Shown piece by piece: positions 10,440-23,659 of a DNA stretch of 64,000 bases (positions within the stretch are counted from its first letter, which is position 1; each line of letters begins with the position of its first letter). The translations under genes were made by a program, and so were the position numbers. The notes under the pieces are model-generated. The model made no database searches. It was not told where the DNA came from and saw only the letters and a list, made by a program, of their open reading frames with translations. The stretch lies in contig MNCI01003614.1 of NCBI GenBank assembly GCA_015680685.1, forward strand, positions 37,036 to 101,035. The letters run 5' to 3'. This DNA comes from Gnetum montanum (Eukaryota > Streptophyta > Gnetopsida > Gnetales > Gnetaceae).

Positions 10440-10634
10440 ATGACCAACCCTTCCCAGAATGACATGTTTGATGCATTCTTCACCTATTAAGACGTAAAAC
10501 TAGTGTGCATATGGCTTTCTGAGGCTTAAAACTAGTGTAAACATGTTTACCTTCCATAGCAACTTTCATACATGCTTAAGAAAATTTCATTGGATTACTT
10601 TTTATCATTCACTTACATTAACTTTGTCAAACAG
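10440..10634 (+). other. 3' end of putative PRO-RT intron of the old element
   Basis: Two decayed hairpin-motif copies (GACGTAAAACTAGTG, GGCTTAAAACTAGTG) are followed by a T-rich stretch and CAAACAG at 10628-10634, directly before the pol similarity begins with GTGACA. In the younger pol copy the same order holds: motif at 56280, then TTTTGCAG before GGCGATTCG at 56145. Confidence 0.5.
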
Positions 10635-13600
10635 GTGACACTTGATGTTTTCCTGGTTTAGTTTGCATGAGCACAACATGGCTATGTAGGAGTAGATCTC
10701 CTCACTCTTTTTCCTTGTGGGGCCTTATGACAACATCAAGCAATGCATTGACCCTCATTACCTAGACCTTGAGCCTACAACTTACAATGAATACATGGAC
10801 TTCATAGGAGCACCACTATACTAGCCCAACCATCTAGTTTAGGCTCTTAATGTAGAGGTAGGGGATGTCACAAAGGATTCCCTTATCAAGATTCCTATGG
10901 TAGTGCATAGTTGTGAGGCAAAAATGTTGAAACTAAGCTCCTTGCTAGAATCTTAGTATGCTCAAGACATCGCTAGAGTGCATAGAAATAATATTAAAGC
11001 ATTTTCATGGTCATACAAGAACTTGTTGGGCCTAGATCCTTGGATTTTCTAGCATAACATCATCCTTGATCCTTGCATCAAACCAGTTAAGTAGAAAGCA
11101 CCCAAGGTTAGACCTAAGACTACATTGGTAGTCCACGATGAGATCACCAATATTTACAAAGCTAGTTTCATTTGGGCTATTGACTATGTAGGCTAGGTCT
11201 CTAACATCATGGTTGTACCTACAAAAAATGGAAGTATATGCATTTGCATAGACTTCCAAGACCTAAACAAGGAAATGATCAAAGATGACTTGTTGTTAAC
11301 CAGTATTGATCAATTGATTGATACCACCACTGGACATGCCTTGTTGTCCTTTATGGATAGGTTCTTAGACTACAACCAGATTAGGATCAACCTTGAGCAT
11401 TAGCTCACTATAACCTTCATGACCCCCTAGGGTACGTTTTGCTACATAATGATGCCATTTGGACTAAAGAACATAGGAGAAACATACCAATGAGAAATGA
11501 CATACATCTTTAGTGACTACATGCTTAGTTTTCTTGATGACTGCATAGATGATATTGCAGCTAAGTCCAAAGTGACCCATAATCATGCAAATGACTTAGA
11601 ATTAGTGTTTAAACATTGCCTAAAATACAAGCTTAGGTTAAACCCCAAGAAGTATGTTTTAAGCATTAGAATGGATAGGATGCTTGGATTTGTAGTATTT
11701 GAAGCAAGTATATGCAAAGATCTAAACAAGGTTAAGGACATAACCAACTTAGTAGTACTAGCTAACCTGAAATATTTATGAGGGTTGCAATGTAGAATAC
11801 AATTCATACATAGGTTTATCACCTAGTTAATTGATAAGCCACAACTAATGTAACATTTGTGCAAGAAAGGAGGCCACTTCAAGCAGACCATGTAGTGCCA
11901 ACAAGCATTTAACAACATTAAGTAAGAGTTAGCACAACTACCTACGATCCATCCTCCATAAGGAGATAAGCCTTTCTACATTTACCTTGCCACTTCCAAC
12001 ATGCCCATCACTTCTCTGCTTTGCCAAAAGTGATAGCGTAGAGATCCTAGTCTACTATCTAAGTCATGCATTAGTACCTCACGAAACAAGATACAATGAC
12101 ATGAAGAAGTATTACCTTGTCCTAGTCTTCTCACTAATTTAATGGAGGCATTACCTCTTCTATAGAGAATTTAACATCATTTGCAAGAACAACATACTAC
12201 AAGCTATAATAATGAATATCTACAAAAGCAGTCACATAGCATGGTGGAAAGTAATAAAAGTGGATTGTGACCCGTATTATGCCATGAAAGCCTCAATGAA
12301 AGGTCAAGCCATAGCTGCATAACTAACAGCTTCACCAATAGATAATTAAGCTCCCATAGAGCTTGAGTTATTAGATGAGCATGTTAGTAGTATTAGCCAA
12401 GTGCCTAATAACTATGTGGCAATCCTACATTTCAATGGAGCTTCAACCTCTTGAGGGGGTAGTGCCATTACTATTATCAAGGTTCCCTCTGAGGAGATTC
12501 AACGCTTTACATATTATTTTGCATTTCCTTGTATCAATAATGTGGTAGAATATAAAGGTCTCCTCCAAGACATCCTTGTAGCATGTGACCTAGGAATCCA
12601 ATGCATAGTGATCCAATGTGATTTACAACTAGTGGTCAATTAGGTAGCAAAGGTTTATGCCTATAAAGAACAACATTTATAGCCTTACTGTAATGTGTCA
12701 AAATACATGCTCCAACACTTTCCAATTGATGTTCAACATGTTCCCTGAAGCAAAAATGCCATTGTGGATGCACTTGCAATGTTAGCCCTTAGCATAGCAG
12801 CTAACATGTTCAATGCATTGCCTACCTCAATGGCAGACTACATTTCATGTATCACACAAACCATCAAAGATACATCCATAGCCATAGTTAGCATCATCCA
12901 TGCAAAAGAGTGGTACAACAATATCAAGGCATACCTTCTACAAGGTAAGCTCATGTAATACTTAACTACTACTCATAAGCACACAGTATGAAAATTTTTA
13001 TGGTAGTACATCATTGTGGGTGATAACACACTATGTTGCAAATCCTATAATGGCATACTACTAACCTACATAAGCAAAAAAAAAAAAAAGCAAAAACAAT
13101 TGTTGAGCAAGTCCATGAAGGACTATGCAGAGGTCACATAGCACTTAGGGAAATGGTAGCAGAAATCAAATGGCTAGGCTACTATTGGCCTTACATGGAG
13201 AGAAACTACGTCTAGAAAGCTAAAATATGCACCACTTAGTAGCATAGCAACTTAATGCACATGCCACAAAATGAATTGCATACAATGCAAATCACATGGC
13301 TATTTCAATGCTGGGGCCTAGACATCATCGGACCCATAACACCTAAGTTCTCCATAGGGCATAAGTTCATAATAACTATAATGAAATATTTCACCAAGTG
13401 GATTAAAGCTATTTTTCTTAGGAAGAAGACATCACAATAGGTTTCAAAGTTCATGTTGGATAACATAGTGGTCCATTTCAACTTGCCCATGACCATAGTA
13501 ATAGACAACAGATCATAGTTTAGTAGCATCAAAACCAAATCCTTTTGTGAGCACTTTGGCATCAAGCACTCCTTTCCATTACCATATTACCCTCTAGAAA

Positions 13601-14154
13601 ATGGCCAAGCAAAGGCCACCAATAAGGTTATCATTAACCTTCTCAAGAAGATGCTAAGCAATAGCAAATGATGATGGCATGAGCAACTAGTCTATGCACT
13701 TTGGGTCTACCACACGATACATCAAACAGTAATAGGTATGACACCTTATGGCCTCATCTATGGATCTAAAGTAGTTTTGTTGCTTGAATTGTAGGTTCCA
13801 TCACTTTACATAATCCTCTCAGACTTTATCAACAAAGGTTAAAATAATGAGATGAGAATCATAGGCCTTGACGTAATAGAGAAAGAGCACATGCATATGC
13901 TTGATTACATTGAGTGGGATTGACAAAAGCAATGGAAAAAGTATCATCATAACTAGCATCAACACTCGATCAAGAAAGGGGACCTAGTTCTTAAGGCCAT
14001 TTACAAACCTGCAGATAAATTCTTAACCAACTGGAAAGGGCCTTTTCTAATCACTAAGGCCTATGACAATGGAGCATTCAAGCTTGTTGATCAAGATGGA
14101 AATGAGTTTGCCAATCTAGTAAACCATTCACACTTGAACTTGTACTATATCTAG
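10635..14154 (+). pseudogene. Decayed Ty3/gypsy pol: RT, RNase H, second RNase H, integrase
   Basis: Similarity to the pol at 52666-56145 runs the full length: VEVGDVT near 10855, SWSYKNLLGLDP near 11010, RT block VSNIMVVPTKNGSICICIDF at 11190-11255, CIDDIAAKS where RT has YVDD near 11545, a second RNase H with VDALAMLAL near 12760, the integrase block GLDIIGPITP near 13315, and HLNLYYI stop at 14152-14154. Stops are mainly TAG and coincide with Trp or Gln codons of the younger copy (for example 11193 region, 11401, 11430). The active-site Tyr of YVDD is Cys here. No longer functional. Confidence 0.85.
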
Positions 14155-14189
14155 CATGCAATACTACACACCAATGAAGTAAGGTAAGC

Positions 14190-14520
14190 ATTTTTCCACT
14201 AAGATGTTAAACTGGCACAATGCATCCACTACGACGTTAAACTAGCATAGAGGTCCACTATGACCTTAAACTAGCATAGCTCATCCTTGGGTCATGATGT
14301 TAAACTGGAATAATGCATCCTCTAAGACTATAAACTAGTAGTCATCCATGACTCTAAAAGGGCACAACATGTCCACTAAGACATTAAACTCACATAGAGT
14401 AGTCTGCTAGGACTATAAACTAGCACAACATAGTTTTCCAAGACCTTAAATTGGGCCCAGTGGTCTACTAAAACTATAAACTAGTAAATCCATGATCTAC
14501 CATGACCTTAAATTTGGTTA
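14190..14520 (+). repeat. Decayed hairpin-motif array after old pol
   Basis: About ten copies of GTCCACTACGACGTTAAACT and decayed forms, in element sense, following the integrase end. Same position and motif as the array at 52160-52640 after the younger pol. Confidence 0.8.
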
Positions 14521-15652
14521 GCAGTTAGTCATTAATACTTATTTCCATCCTTCTACAAGTAAATGAGTGATCATAGTACAACTCTCCTTCTACACCAACA
14601 ATTGAGCACACTATAGTTCTAGAATAAATCACTTGCAATCTATGCAACTTATGCCACTCATGTGGCATTTTGCAATCTATCACTTGTAGCCTATTTGAAT
14701 TTATGCCTTATGTGATTTTCTTATCTTCTTGGAGTTGTATTTGTAGGATGAAGCCCTAGGCAGTCATGGAAAGGTGCATCTCATTGTAGTAGCAAGTTGC
14801 GACATCACTCCAATGTGCATGATTAAACTAGTTAAACCTCTTAAGAGTGCATATCCCTCTTATATTGTTATAGCCTATTTACATCTACTCCTATATCTTG
14901 ATACCTTTTCATTTCCTATGTAGTAAAGATTGCAAACCTTTTTGATGCCTAAGTGTTGTGATCACATGACACCCCCTTCAAGTCAAACTATAGAACACAA
15001 GGAAAACATAACGTAACTGATCTTGTGGGAAGCCTTGGTCAGCCAATCAAGGCCTAAGTAGATGTAACATAAGTCATTCCTAAGGAGGAAACACCTATCA
15101 TATAGATGCAACCTTGTTTCATAAATAACAAAGTAAACCCCATCTAGTGACATGCAACTCACTTGATGGGAACTACCTCACAGCAAGCATTTAGTAATGT
15201 GTAGAGGCCAAAGAAGGTTCACCTTGCCAAAAGAAAGGAGGGGACGACACAGAAGGAGAGAAGGAAGAAAATCACTAAGAAATCCATTAGCAAAGAAATT
15301 CTACAGCTAGCCTAACCTTGATCCTACACCTTAACTCTCTCAAAAGAACATTGACAAGAGGTGAATGTTTTCAAGGGCAAGTAACTCCAGTGACATGGTC
15401 ACAACCAGCCATGATGTCCTTGCATCATAATATCCTATTTGCAATTCATCTTCCCTTTTATCCCTAAGACATCACCTATGCCTTTTACTCCCATTTCTCA
15501 CCTGCCATTTAGCATACCACTACCCACAACACTCTTGAGCATGGTGTAGTGACATTTGATCATGCACTAAAGAGTGATGTTGGTGCCAAGTCTACTATGG
15601 TATTTTACTATTCTTTGTTGATATCTCTTAGGCCATTCCTCTAGACATCAAC
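14521..15652 (+). other. 3' spacer between pol array and PPT
   Basis: No reading frame or recognised gene. The last 70 bp (TTCTTTGTTGATATCTC...AGACATCAACAAAGAGG) match the segment inside the 3' LTRs at 33.55 and 45.59 kb, so this is the conserved element end. Confidence 0.6.
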
Positions 15653-15665
15653 AAAGAGGGACCAA
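15653..15665 (+). promoter_or_regulatory. Polypurine tract of the old element
   Basis: AAAGAGGGACCAA directly precedes the LTR start TGAAACACC. The other elements have AAAGAGGGGCCAA (33.55 kb), AAAGAGGAGCCAA (45.59 kb) and AAAGAGGGACCA (51.01 kb), on their own strands. Confidence 0.7.
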
Positions 15666-16085
15666 TGAAACACCATAAAATATAGACTATGACATCCTGG
15701 CTGCAAATTTTGACTAAGTGTTGACATTATGCTCTCCTTAGATGGAAACGTAGTCAGCCTCTCATGAAGAGCATATTTAGTAGGAAGGATAGTTTTACAA
15801 ATTTTTTCTAAGTATTTTCACTACACTCTCCCTAGATGGGAGCATAGTCAGCCTCTCATGGAGAGTGTAGTTAGCAAGAAGGCCAATTTTGTAAATTTTT
15901 TCTAAGTGTTGACACTATGCTCTCCCTAGATGGGAGCATAGTTAGCCTCCCATGAAGTGCGCAATTAGCAAGAATGCTAGTTTTCCAAATTGTTTTCTAA
16001 GTGTTGACACTATGCTTGATCCTAGCTGAGAGTGCAGTTAGCCTTTTGTAGAGAGCATAGTTAGCAAGAAGTAATTTTTCACAAT
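15666..16085 (+). mobile_element. 5' part of the old element's 3' LTR, with about 94-bp tandem repeats
   Basis: Starts TGAAACACCATAAAATA. From about 15705 it has four units of roughly 94 bp beginning TTTTCTAAGTGTTGACACTATG and containing GGGAGCATAGTTAGCC; these look like CpG-decayed AGCGTAG palindromes. Similar units occur in the LTR starting at 22445. Similarity stops near 16085, before any TATA/U5, so the LTR is truncated or interrupted. Confidence 0.7.
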
Positions 16086-16309
16086 TTTTTGCAAGTCTCG
16101 GGAATATTCTCAATCAAAGGGTTAATCTCGATCTTATTGTTTACATGAACAACCTCAAGCAAGGGTTTCATATCCTCATTTTGACCCATAGTACATGCAA
16201 GGACTACGTTCAACTGGTGTAGACAATCTTAGAGAATATGTTGAAAGTTTTTTTTCTATGTAAACAAGAGAATATAAAGGAATCTAACTAGGACCCAACT
16301 CTTCAAAAG

Positions 16310-17145
16310 ATGGGGATCCATATCTATGATGAGGAAAAAGAGGTAGCTCTTGATGAGGTGATTTCACAACAACCCTTATTAATAGAAAAGTCTATTGAAG
16401 AGCTTAAGGAAAGGATAGATAAAATATGGGAGTTGATGAATGACAAAGTTAAGAATTACATGAAAACCATAGAGGAGAGAGTAAAAAAACAAGAATAAAG
16501 TGATCAAAACAAGAAGAGGAAAAAGAACTAAGAAATAGGTAGGAACACTTATCGATAAAAAGGAAAAATTGTTGTAGAAGAAGAGGCTATAGACTCAACC
16601 ATAGAAGAGGATGATGGATGTGAAATTTACCTATATGATCATCCAAAAGGCTATTGCCTAGTCATGTTACATCTACATGAGTATTGAGCTTTTTCTTTGA
16701 ATCCCAAGCTCGTATAAAAGCAAATTTCTAGAAAATTAAATTTTGCATAAGGTAATTATAAATAGTGCTACAATGAATCATACTATCCTAGTGGAACTTC
16801 TTAATAGCCTCAAAACTACTATTAATCATAGTGGCAAAACCCATAGTCATGGGGGAGGCCATAATCAAACAAGTATTACCCTTAGTACCAGCTGGACCCA
16901 TATGGATATTATGTTCAATAACCTATTTTTCCAATTGGTTATATTTCCTCTACCTCAAATCACTACTACTACTATTTTGAATATCATCAACCTGTAATAT
17001 CTTCTATGGGGTTACCATATTAGGCCTCTTATCCTCTAGTGTATCCTTAATATTCTCATACTTCCTTCCATCTGATGTCATCATCAAGAACATGAGAAGG
17101 TTCAGTACCACAACATAAAAAAAAATGCTACTTATGTTGTGAACA
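16310..17145 (+). pseudogene. Decayed unknown reading frame, Gln/Tyr/Pro-rich with CxxC-like end
   Basis: The first 62 codons are open (a charged helix, EELKERIDKIWELMNDKVKN). The same frame can be followed to about 17145 through many stops, most of them TAG in a Y/P/N/S-rich stretch, ending in KKCYLCCEHTCK, which resembles part of a zinc knuckle. This composition would fit a retroelement gag unlike the others here, but I do not recognise the family. Confidence 0.35.
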
Positions 17146-17439
17146 TACATGCAAATGATAAGGCTAGTAGATGTTCATCACAACCTTGGAAATTTCCTTT
17201 CTTTAGGATGGTTCCCATGTGTAAGCACAAAATGCGTAGATGTACTAGTGCATCAAAAGCCTTATAAGGCTAATCTAGTGCAAAACCCTTTATTGCTAGA
17301 ACGATGTATTCTGATCATATGCAAAAGCCTAAAATCATCACCACTCCAACATAAGACATTAAAGATAAACCTATCTCTATGAAGAGATAGAAACCTCCAT
17401 GCATCACTAATAATGATAAAGTATGCAATTGTGGGTTAG

Positions 17440-17850
17440 AATTTTGAGATATTAACACAACCCCTATACTAGCCCACCATAAAGTTTAGAACCAAGTGTG
17501 TGGAAAAAAAACTAGTCTACGTAGAAGCCACTACACCAAAAGACATCCAATGGATTAAAAATTAGAATATAAAACTATTTAAAAGATGCATGAAACTCTA
17601 TGATCCACTTATTATTTCTATACTTAAGAAAATAAACCAAATTAAGGACTTAGACATAGATATCTTACACTCTTATTATAGACCATAAGAGGATATTAAA
17701 CATGGAGACCTAGGAATTAAAATAAAAAATCAAGAAGAAGAAGCAAATACATACAAACTCAATAAAATAGAAATACTTTGAAGTCTAGTTAAAGAAATGT
17801 CTCCAAATGATCCAAACGAGACTATCACCAATGTTAGATGTGCTACCATG
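17440..17850 (+). pseudogene. Decayed unknown reading frame
   Basis: One frame is mostly readable with four or five stops; it is lysine-rich and includes LYDPLIISILKKINQIKDLD and HGDLGIKIKNQEEE. No family is recognised. It may belong with the frame at 16310-17145. Confidence 0.25.
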
Positions 17851-20800
17851 TGATTAATTGAATTAGTAATGGTGATAGATAGAAAACTGGTGTTGTATAA
17901 CTAGGGGACTGTATAGTTCATCTCCTAAATGTGTAGTCATAAGATTATTCATGGGAGAGATGCTCCATTCTAGTTTAAGAACTAATAAGTGTTTTCACCC
18001 TTTTTTTCTTACAATTTTTTATCATTTTCCTAGTTCTTCAAAAAAATATTGATTCTCCATCATATGTTTTTCATTTCTTAATTATTTTCTTTTTTCTTTA
18101 TAATTTTCTATTTTATTGTGTCATTTTTTATGTTGTATGAATATATTTTACATTTTTGTTAATAATATTTCCAAGTCATGATGTAGAAGTCAATGCAATG
18201 TGTTGGATTTTTGTGCTATGCTATCAAGATGATTGGGTAAGTAATTGTGTAAAGCAGTGAGACCACCTCATCCATCTCTATAGTTCTCTAAATAAAAATA
18301 TCATTTTTCATGAAAGTAATTTGGTTCTTCTTTCATGAAATTGAAATCAATCAATGATCATTGTACCTTGAAGGAAAAGAAAATGACCAAGTGGGAATGG
18401 CAAAGGATATGACCTCAAGAAGACTTGTTGGGTTCTCTTCCTAACTTCCTTCATGTGATTTAGGACTCCTAATGGAATGTATCATCACTTTGCTATTGAC
18501 CAATAAAGTCTTTGCATGTATTAGTTCTAATAAAAAATCATAAAAATATAAAATCCAAAAAAATTAATAATTGGAATTCAAAGCACATCCCTTAGACACA
18601 ATAATGGGCTATGAGCACTAGTTACACATGTTTGAGGGCCCTCTTCTAACTAAGGGCCTTCCTTCCTTCTTCTCCTTTGTTCTCTTTTTGGAGTGATGAT
18701 TGTTCTTTGTGGTGGTTGTGGACTCATGATGGTTGGCAAGAAGGAACACATCAATACGAGGTCATTGTTAGTGGTAATGACTTTGTCTAAAACTTGGAAA
18801 AATAGGTCTTCAGATCATTTTAATCACATTTGACATAAGAACCTATTGTGAACATGGTAAAGCACCTTACATCCCCATCTTTGCAATCCCTTTTTATCCC
18901 ATTATTCACCTCACTACTGCATGCAATTATGAGCCCAATGGTTTTGTGTACTATGGTACACCAGCCCAACCAAGGTAGTTGTGTGTTGTTTGGAATAAAG
19001 AAATAGTCTACATTTAACTTTTAAGATGCTCATAGACATCTATAGAAGTGGTTATGCAAGGGAATTATAGTAGGAGCCTACTGTGGGGAGGACCCACTTG
19101 CATAAATTCTATAGATCATGACTTTCAACCAAAATTCACATCTTCCAAAGCATCAATGAAGATTTCTCTAAATTTATGCATGATTTTGGGACTGCTTCTC
19201 ACTAGTTTCAATTAAATGGTCCTACTTTTCTCTTTCCATATTCTTCAAATTCAAAATTTTTTGGCCATCTTATGAATTAGGCCTTTTGTTTTCATTGTTT
19301 AAAAACTTGTGTGGTTCCAGAGTTATGCTTATTAGTCATGAGGGTTAGTAATGTCTACTTTGAAATTTTCCTAACATCCTATTTGTGAATATTATGGTAA
19401 GTAATAGTAATTAACCAAAATAATGTGAACAACTTGATGATTTTAGTTACGACATAGCCTTGGGCATAGTACTCTATCATCACCTTGTGCTTAAATGAAA
19501 ACTAAGGGATTTGTAAAAGGTTAATTATTAAGGAAAATTTATCAAAACTAATGTTGATGCTTTGGTGACTGTAGATGATGCTAAAAGAAATGCCTAAGGA
19601 AGAATGTCCTTTTCCAGGTACAAAATGAAGACGAGAGAGGAACAATAGAGGATATGCCCATGGAACAATCATACCACATATAGGATAACAACTCAAACAT
19701 CACATGATTGCTCAATCCATGGGATAATGAGAAGAAATATTAGTCCATCCTTCAAGAGTGTTTTGCATAACCAGAGAAGCATCAACATAACAATTAAGGT
19801 TGGAAGTTTGTGATCACTAGAGACAATAAGAAGAATCATCTTTAGAAAATTTTTGAATACCTATACAAATTTTGTAATCTTTAATGTCTATCTAGTTTTC
19901 TTTTCACTTTATCATTTTGTCTACATCCACTAAAATAAAATTTTGTAATGCACCACTTAGAGTCAGTTAGTAGTTAAAGTCAATCAATAATCCCATACCT
20001 TTCCAATGTTTTGTAAAGAACTTGTTCCTCCTTTTGTTCACTTAAGGATGAGTTTTCAATTTAGTTGTGGGGGTATGATGAATCATATTTCTAATAGGCT
20101 CTGATATTGGATCCTTGATATCATAGGGTTAGTTTTCACCTATAAATATGCATGTGCTTACCATGTATCAAGCATCTTTTGGTCATTTTGTAGCTAGAAT
20201 CTTGTAGTTTTATTTCGTAGTCATAGAGAATAGTTAGTGAGTGCCCATAGTGTGGATCTAAGTTAGTTGTATGATGTCCTATTTGAGTGCCAATTTACCT
20301 AGATACATTCCATGAATGACAATAAGATCAAGATTGATTCTCATTAATTACAACACTTTGACTTCGATTAAATTTACTTTTAATTGAATTGATGTTCCAT
20401 GTACTTAGTTAACATGTACATTTCCATACACATTAATGAATTGGTAGAATAAGCATGACTAGTTTCAAGTGTAAACACATATTTGCTTGGTAATCCTAGT
20501 AGTGTTATTGCTTGGTTCACCTAGTAGTGTAGTGCTTGGTAATCCCAGTAGTGGATACAAAGGTTTAAGACATGTACGGTAAGTTAGGAATAGACATTCA
20601 TCAACCATAGGATAGTTTAGACTTTATCTTTCCATTGTTAATTAGATTAAATAATTAATTTTTCTATTATTTTTAGGAGTAGCATAATGCTAGAACAACA
20701 TCAATAATTATATGCCTTCGGACTAAACTATACGTGGAAAAGCTACCACTAGTCCAAGAACTATAATAAAGACATAATGATCTTGATGCCATAACTAGTC

Positions 20801-22444
20801 CCATCGATGTAATTTGATTGGATCATGTGTGAATGCTTGTGATTCATATCTTTGGATGTAGGGGATACCTACCACTCATCATCCATGTTCAAACCAAGGT
20901 AGTTGGAGCCTAGTAGGTAGTTGGATACTTGAAAACTTGAAATTTGTAGTTTCATAGAATTAGGTGCTGACTATTCATTGTTGCAGATGAAGATAGAATC
21001 CCAAAGACTAGAAATGTGAGTTCTTGTTGCCAAAAAATGTAAGTACCAAAAGTCATTCACCAATTTCCACACCTCTAAATGTCATCTACCAACATTATCT
21101 GCCAATGAATACACCTACCACCATTACCTATGTACCTACCCTGCTAAGGCCCTAAGCTACACATGATGTTGTACTCATATCATCATTTTAACTCTTCCAA
21201 AATAAGCAAAGTTACAAACTCTTAGCCTACTCCTAGCCCTTCATGTGAAATGAGTGGTATTTACAAACTCTCATCTTACCACAAATCTCCAATTAACACA
21301 TGGGGTATCTTTATGTCATTGATAAGATGTAACATAGCTCTTTGATAATGATCATTGATAAAATGATTTTTTAAAGGAGAGGTTTTTCCCCCTTAGTAAT
21401 GGTAGCTTTACTGAATTCTTTTTCATTATTCCCTTATACTAAAAGATAAATTGATTGGCTAAGAATCAAAGGTCAACCAATTGCATCCTATCATCCTCTA
21501 TACCACAACATTACTTCCTACTATAAAAAATGTTACTTTTGGCTCCAAATATTGAGTGTTAGATACTAGAAAATAAATAGATTAAAAATAAAAAAGCAAA
21601 TTAAAAAAGCATAGAAGTAGAGGAGAAAATTTCAAATAGCAAAAAGAAAAGGTCTAATTATTTTGGGGATAGCTTTTTTCATAGTTACAACCAACCTGAA
21701 AAAGCTTTTCTTTGGGGTAGGAAAAGGATTAGACCTTACTCTTGTTTAGAGTGCTAAAATGAGTTTTCACTTTCTACCAAAGGCTTCTTGTTAATAAAAA
21801 ATAAACTAAATGTAACTCCCATCATTCATATGATTTTTGAAATACCATTCGACACTACCTCGGAACCTAAAAATAACAAGGGAGGGAAAACATAAAGTGG
21901 ACTATACCTCAAAGCTTAGAGAACTTTTGAATACATCATAGAAGCACACAACTTGTCAGTCATTGGTTAAAGGAATTTTGAATACACCATAAGTAAATAA
22001 ATATGAAACTAGACTAATGAGACATTCACATTTATATAAGCACATACATACAATACTAAAATCCTTAGAGAGCTAAGATGTATTCCTATTCTAACACATA
22101 TAGCTCTAAACCATACATTGAAGAGAAGGATGGTAGCCTAAGAGAGGGAGGTGAAGCCTCCCCAACAAGCCTACATATCCTTATGATAATCTTCACAAAG
22201 GAATTAGGGCTCATGTAGTTCCATGGTGGTGGTTAAGATAGCATGAAACTAGATAGGATCTCTACACTCCTATGATACCCATTTTGAAGGGAAACAACCT
22301 TTGATTCACTAACAAGACATGTATTCATATACTGTTCCTTGATTGAAAGAAGTTCCATCCTCAAAGTTTATGCTTTATGAAATGTAGATAGTTCTAATGG
22401 ATATCAAGGGAATTCAAGCAAATAGAAGCCCTTCTAATAATTAT
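17851..22444. other. Old AT-rich DNA, nothing recognisable
   Basis: No credible reading frame. A TATA-like CCTATAAATATGCATG near 20140 and short repeats GCTTGGTAATCCCAGTAGTG at 20490-20560 hint at an old LTR of another family. Otherwise I see nothing identifiable. Confidence 0.4.
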
Positions 22445-23523
22445 TGAAACACCACCAAATTTGGGCTACAGCTTCTTGACTACAAATTTCCCTAAGTGTT
22501 GGGACTATGCTCACCACTTTCTACATGAGACAACTTTCTACAAATTTTTCTAAGTGTTGGGACTATGCTCACCACTTCCCTAGAGCTTAGCAGCTCCAAA
22601 AAATTGATTTTTTTTTTTTTTTACAATTTTGCCTAAGTGTTATTTTGTAGTAAGAAACTACAAATTTTTCGTGAAGCAAGAAGCTAACAATTTTTCCTAA
22701 GTGTCATTTTGTTAGGACTACACTCTCCATTGACACAAAGCATAGTTAGCATGGTAGAGAGCATAGTGAACAATAAAGGCCATTTTTGCAAATTTTCCTA
22801 AGTGTTAAGCTAGTAGCCACAAATTTTTCTAAGTGCTAAGACTACGCTCTCCATTGCCCTGGAGCATAGTCAAGCATACTTAGCATGGAAGACCTAGTTT
22901 CATAGAAATTTTCTAAGGGTTAAGACTATGCTCTCCACCAACCCAAAGTGCAGTCAATTGGATGCTAGTTTTTGTAGGTTTTGCCAAGTGTTGGGACTAC
23001 ACTCGACCCTAGTTGGGAGTGTAGTTTTCTTTCCATGGAGAGCATAGTTATCACATAGCCATTTTTTGCTAGTTTTTTTAAGTGTTAGACTACACTCTGC
23101 CCTAGTCTAGAACATAGTTAATCATAGTTAGCTAGAACAACCTCCAAAGGCCTTCACAACATACCACTAACATTCACCTCAGCTTTGACTCATTTCCAAC
23201 AAGTTTAATTAGCAAAAAAACATCTTTGTTGTACCTATTTTGGCCCTAAATTGTAATAATGCTCAACCCTATTCAAGATAGTGGAAAGCATAGTCCCGAA
23301 GTGTAGTCTCCAAAGTTGTATTTTTTCAAGTATTTTGTAATCGTCTTAGCACATGCACATGAAATTGGTAGCATAGTCATAGTCTCAAAATCTCATAGAT
23401 TCTATCAAAGCATAGTAGAGCATAACATCGCTAGCCTCAATTGAGAATGTAGTTTAGTGTAGTGTAGTCCCAATTGTCCCACTATTACATAGTAGTTGAT
23501 CCACATTTCATGCTAATCCTAGG

Positions 23524-23535
23524 CCTATAAATATC
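23524..23535 (+). promoter_or_regulatory. TATA box of the old plus LTR
   Basis: CCTATAAATATC, after the decayed palindrome array and upstream of the nested insertion. Confidence 0.5.
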
Positions 23536-23659
23536 TCAACCCTCTATGTTTTAGGGGTTGGAAAATCTAAAATGGTTTAGAAAATTTGAAGAACATTTGG
23601 CATTTTGGCAAGTCAAGGCATTCACAAATTTTGAGTTAGCATTTGGCATGGTTGCACAC

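Larger units (their letters stand above)
10315..16085 (+). mobile_element. Old Tat/Ogre-like element: pol, 3' spacer, PPT and start of 3' LTR
   Basis: Plus-strand remnant whose 5' half lies left of the window because the copy 1 element is inserted at 10314. It contains intron end, pol (10635-14154), hairpin motif array, spacer, PPT and LTR start at 15666. CpG is scarce and the reading frame is interrupted many times, chiefly by TAG. Confidence 0.75.
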
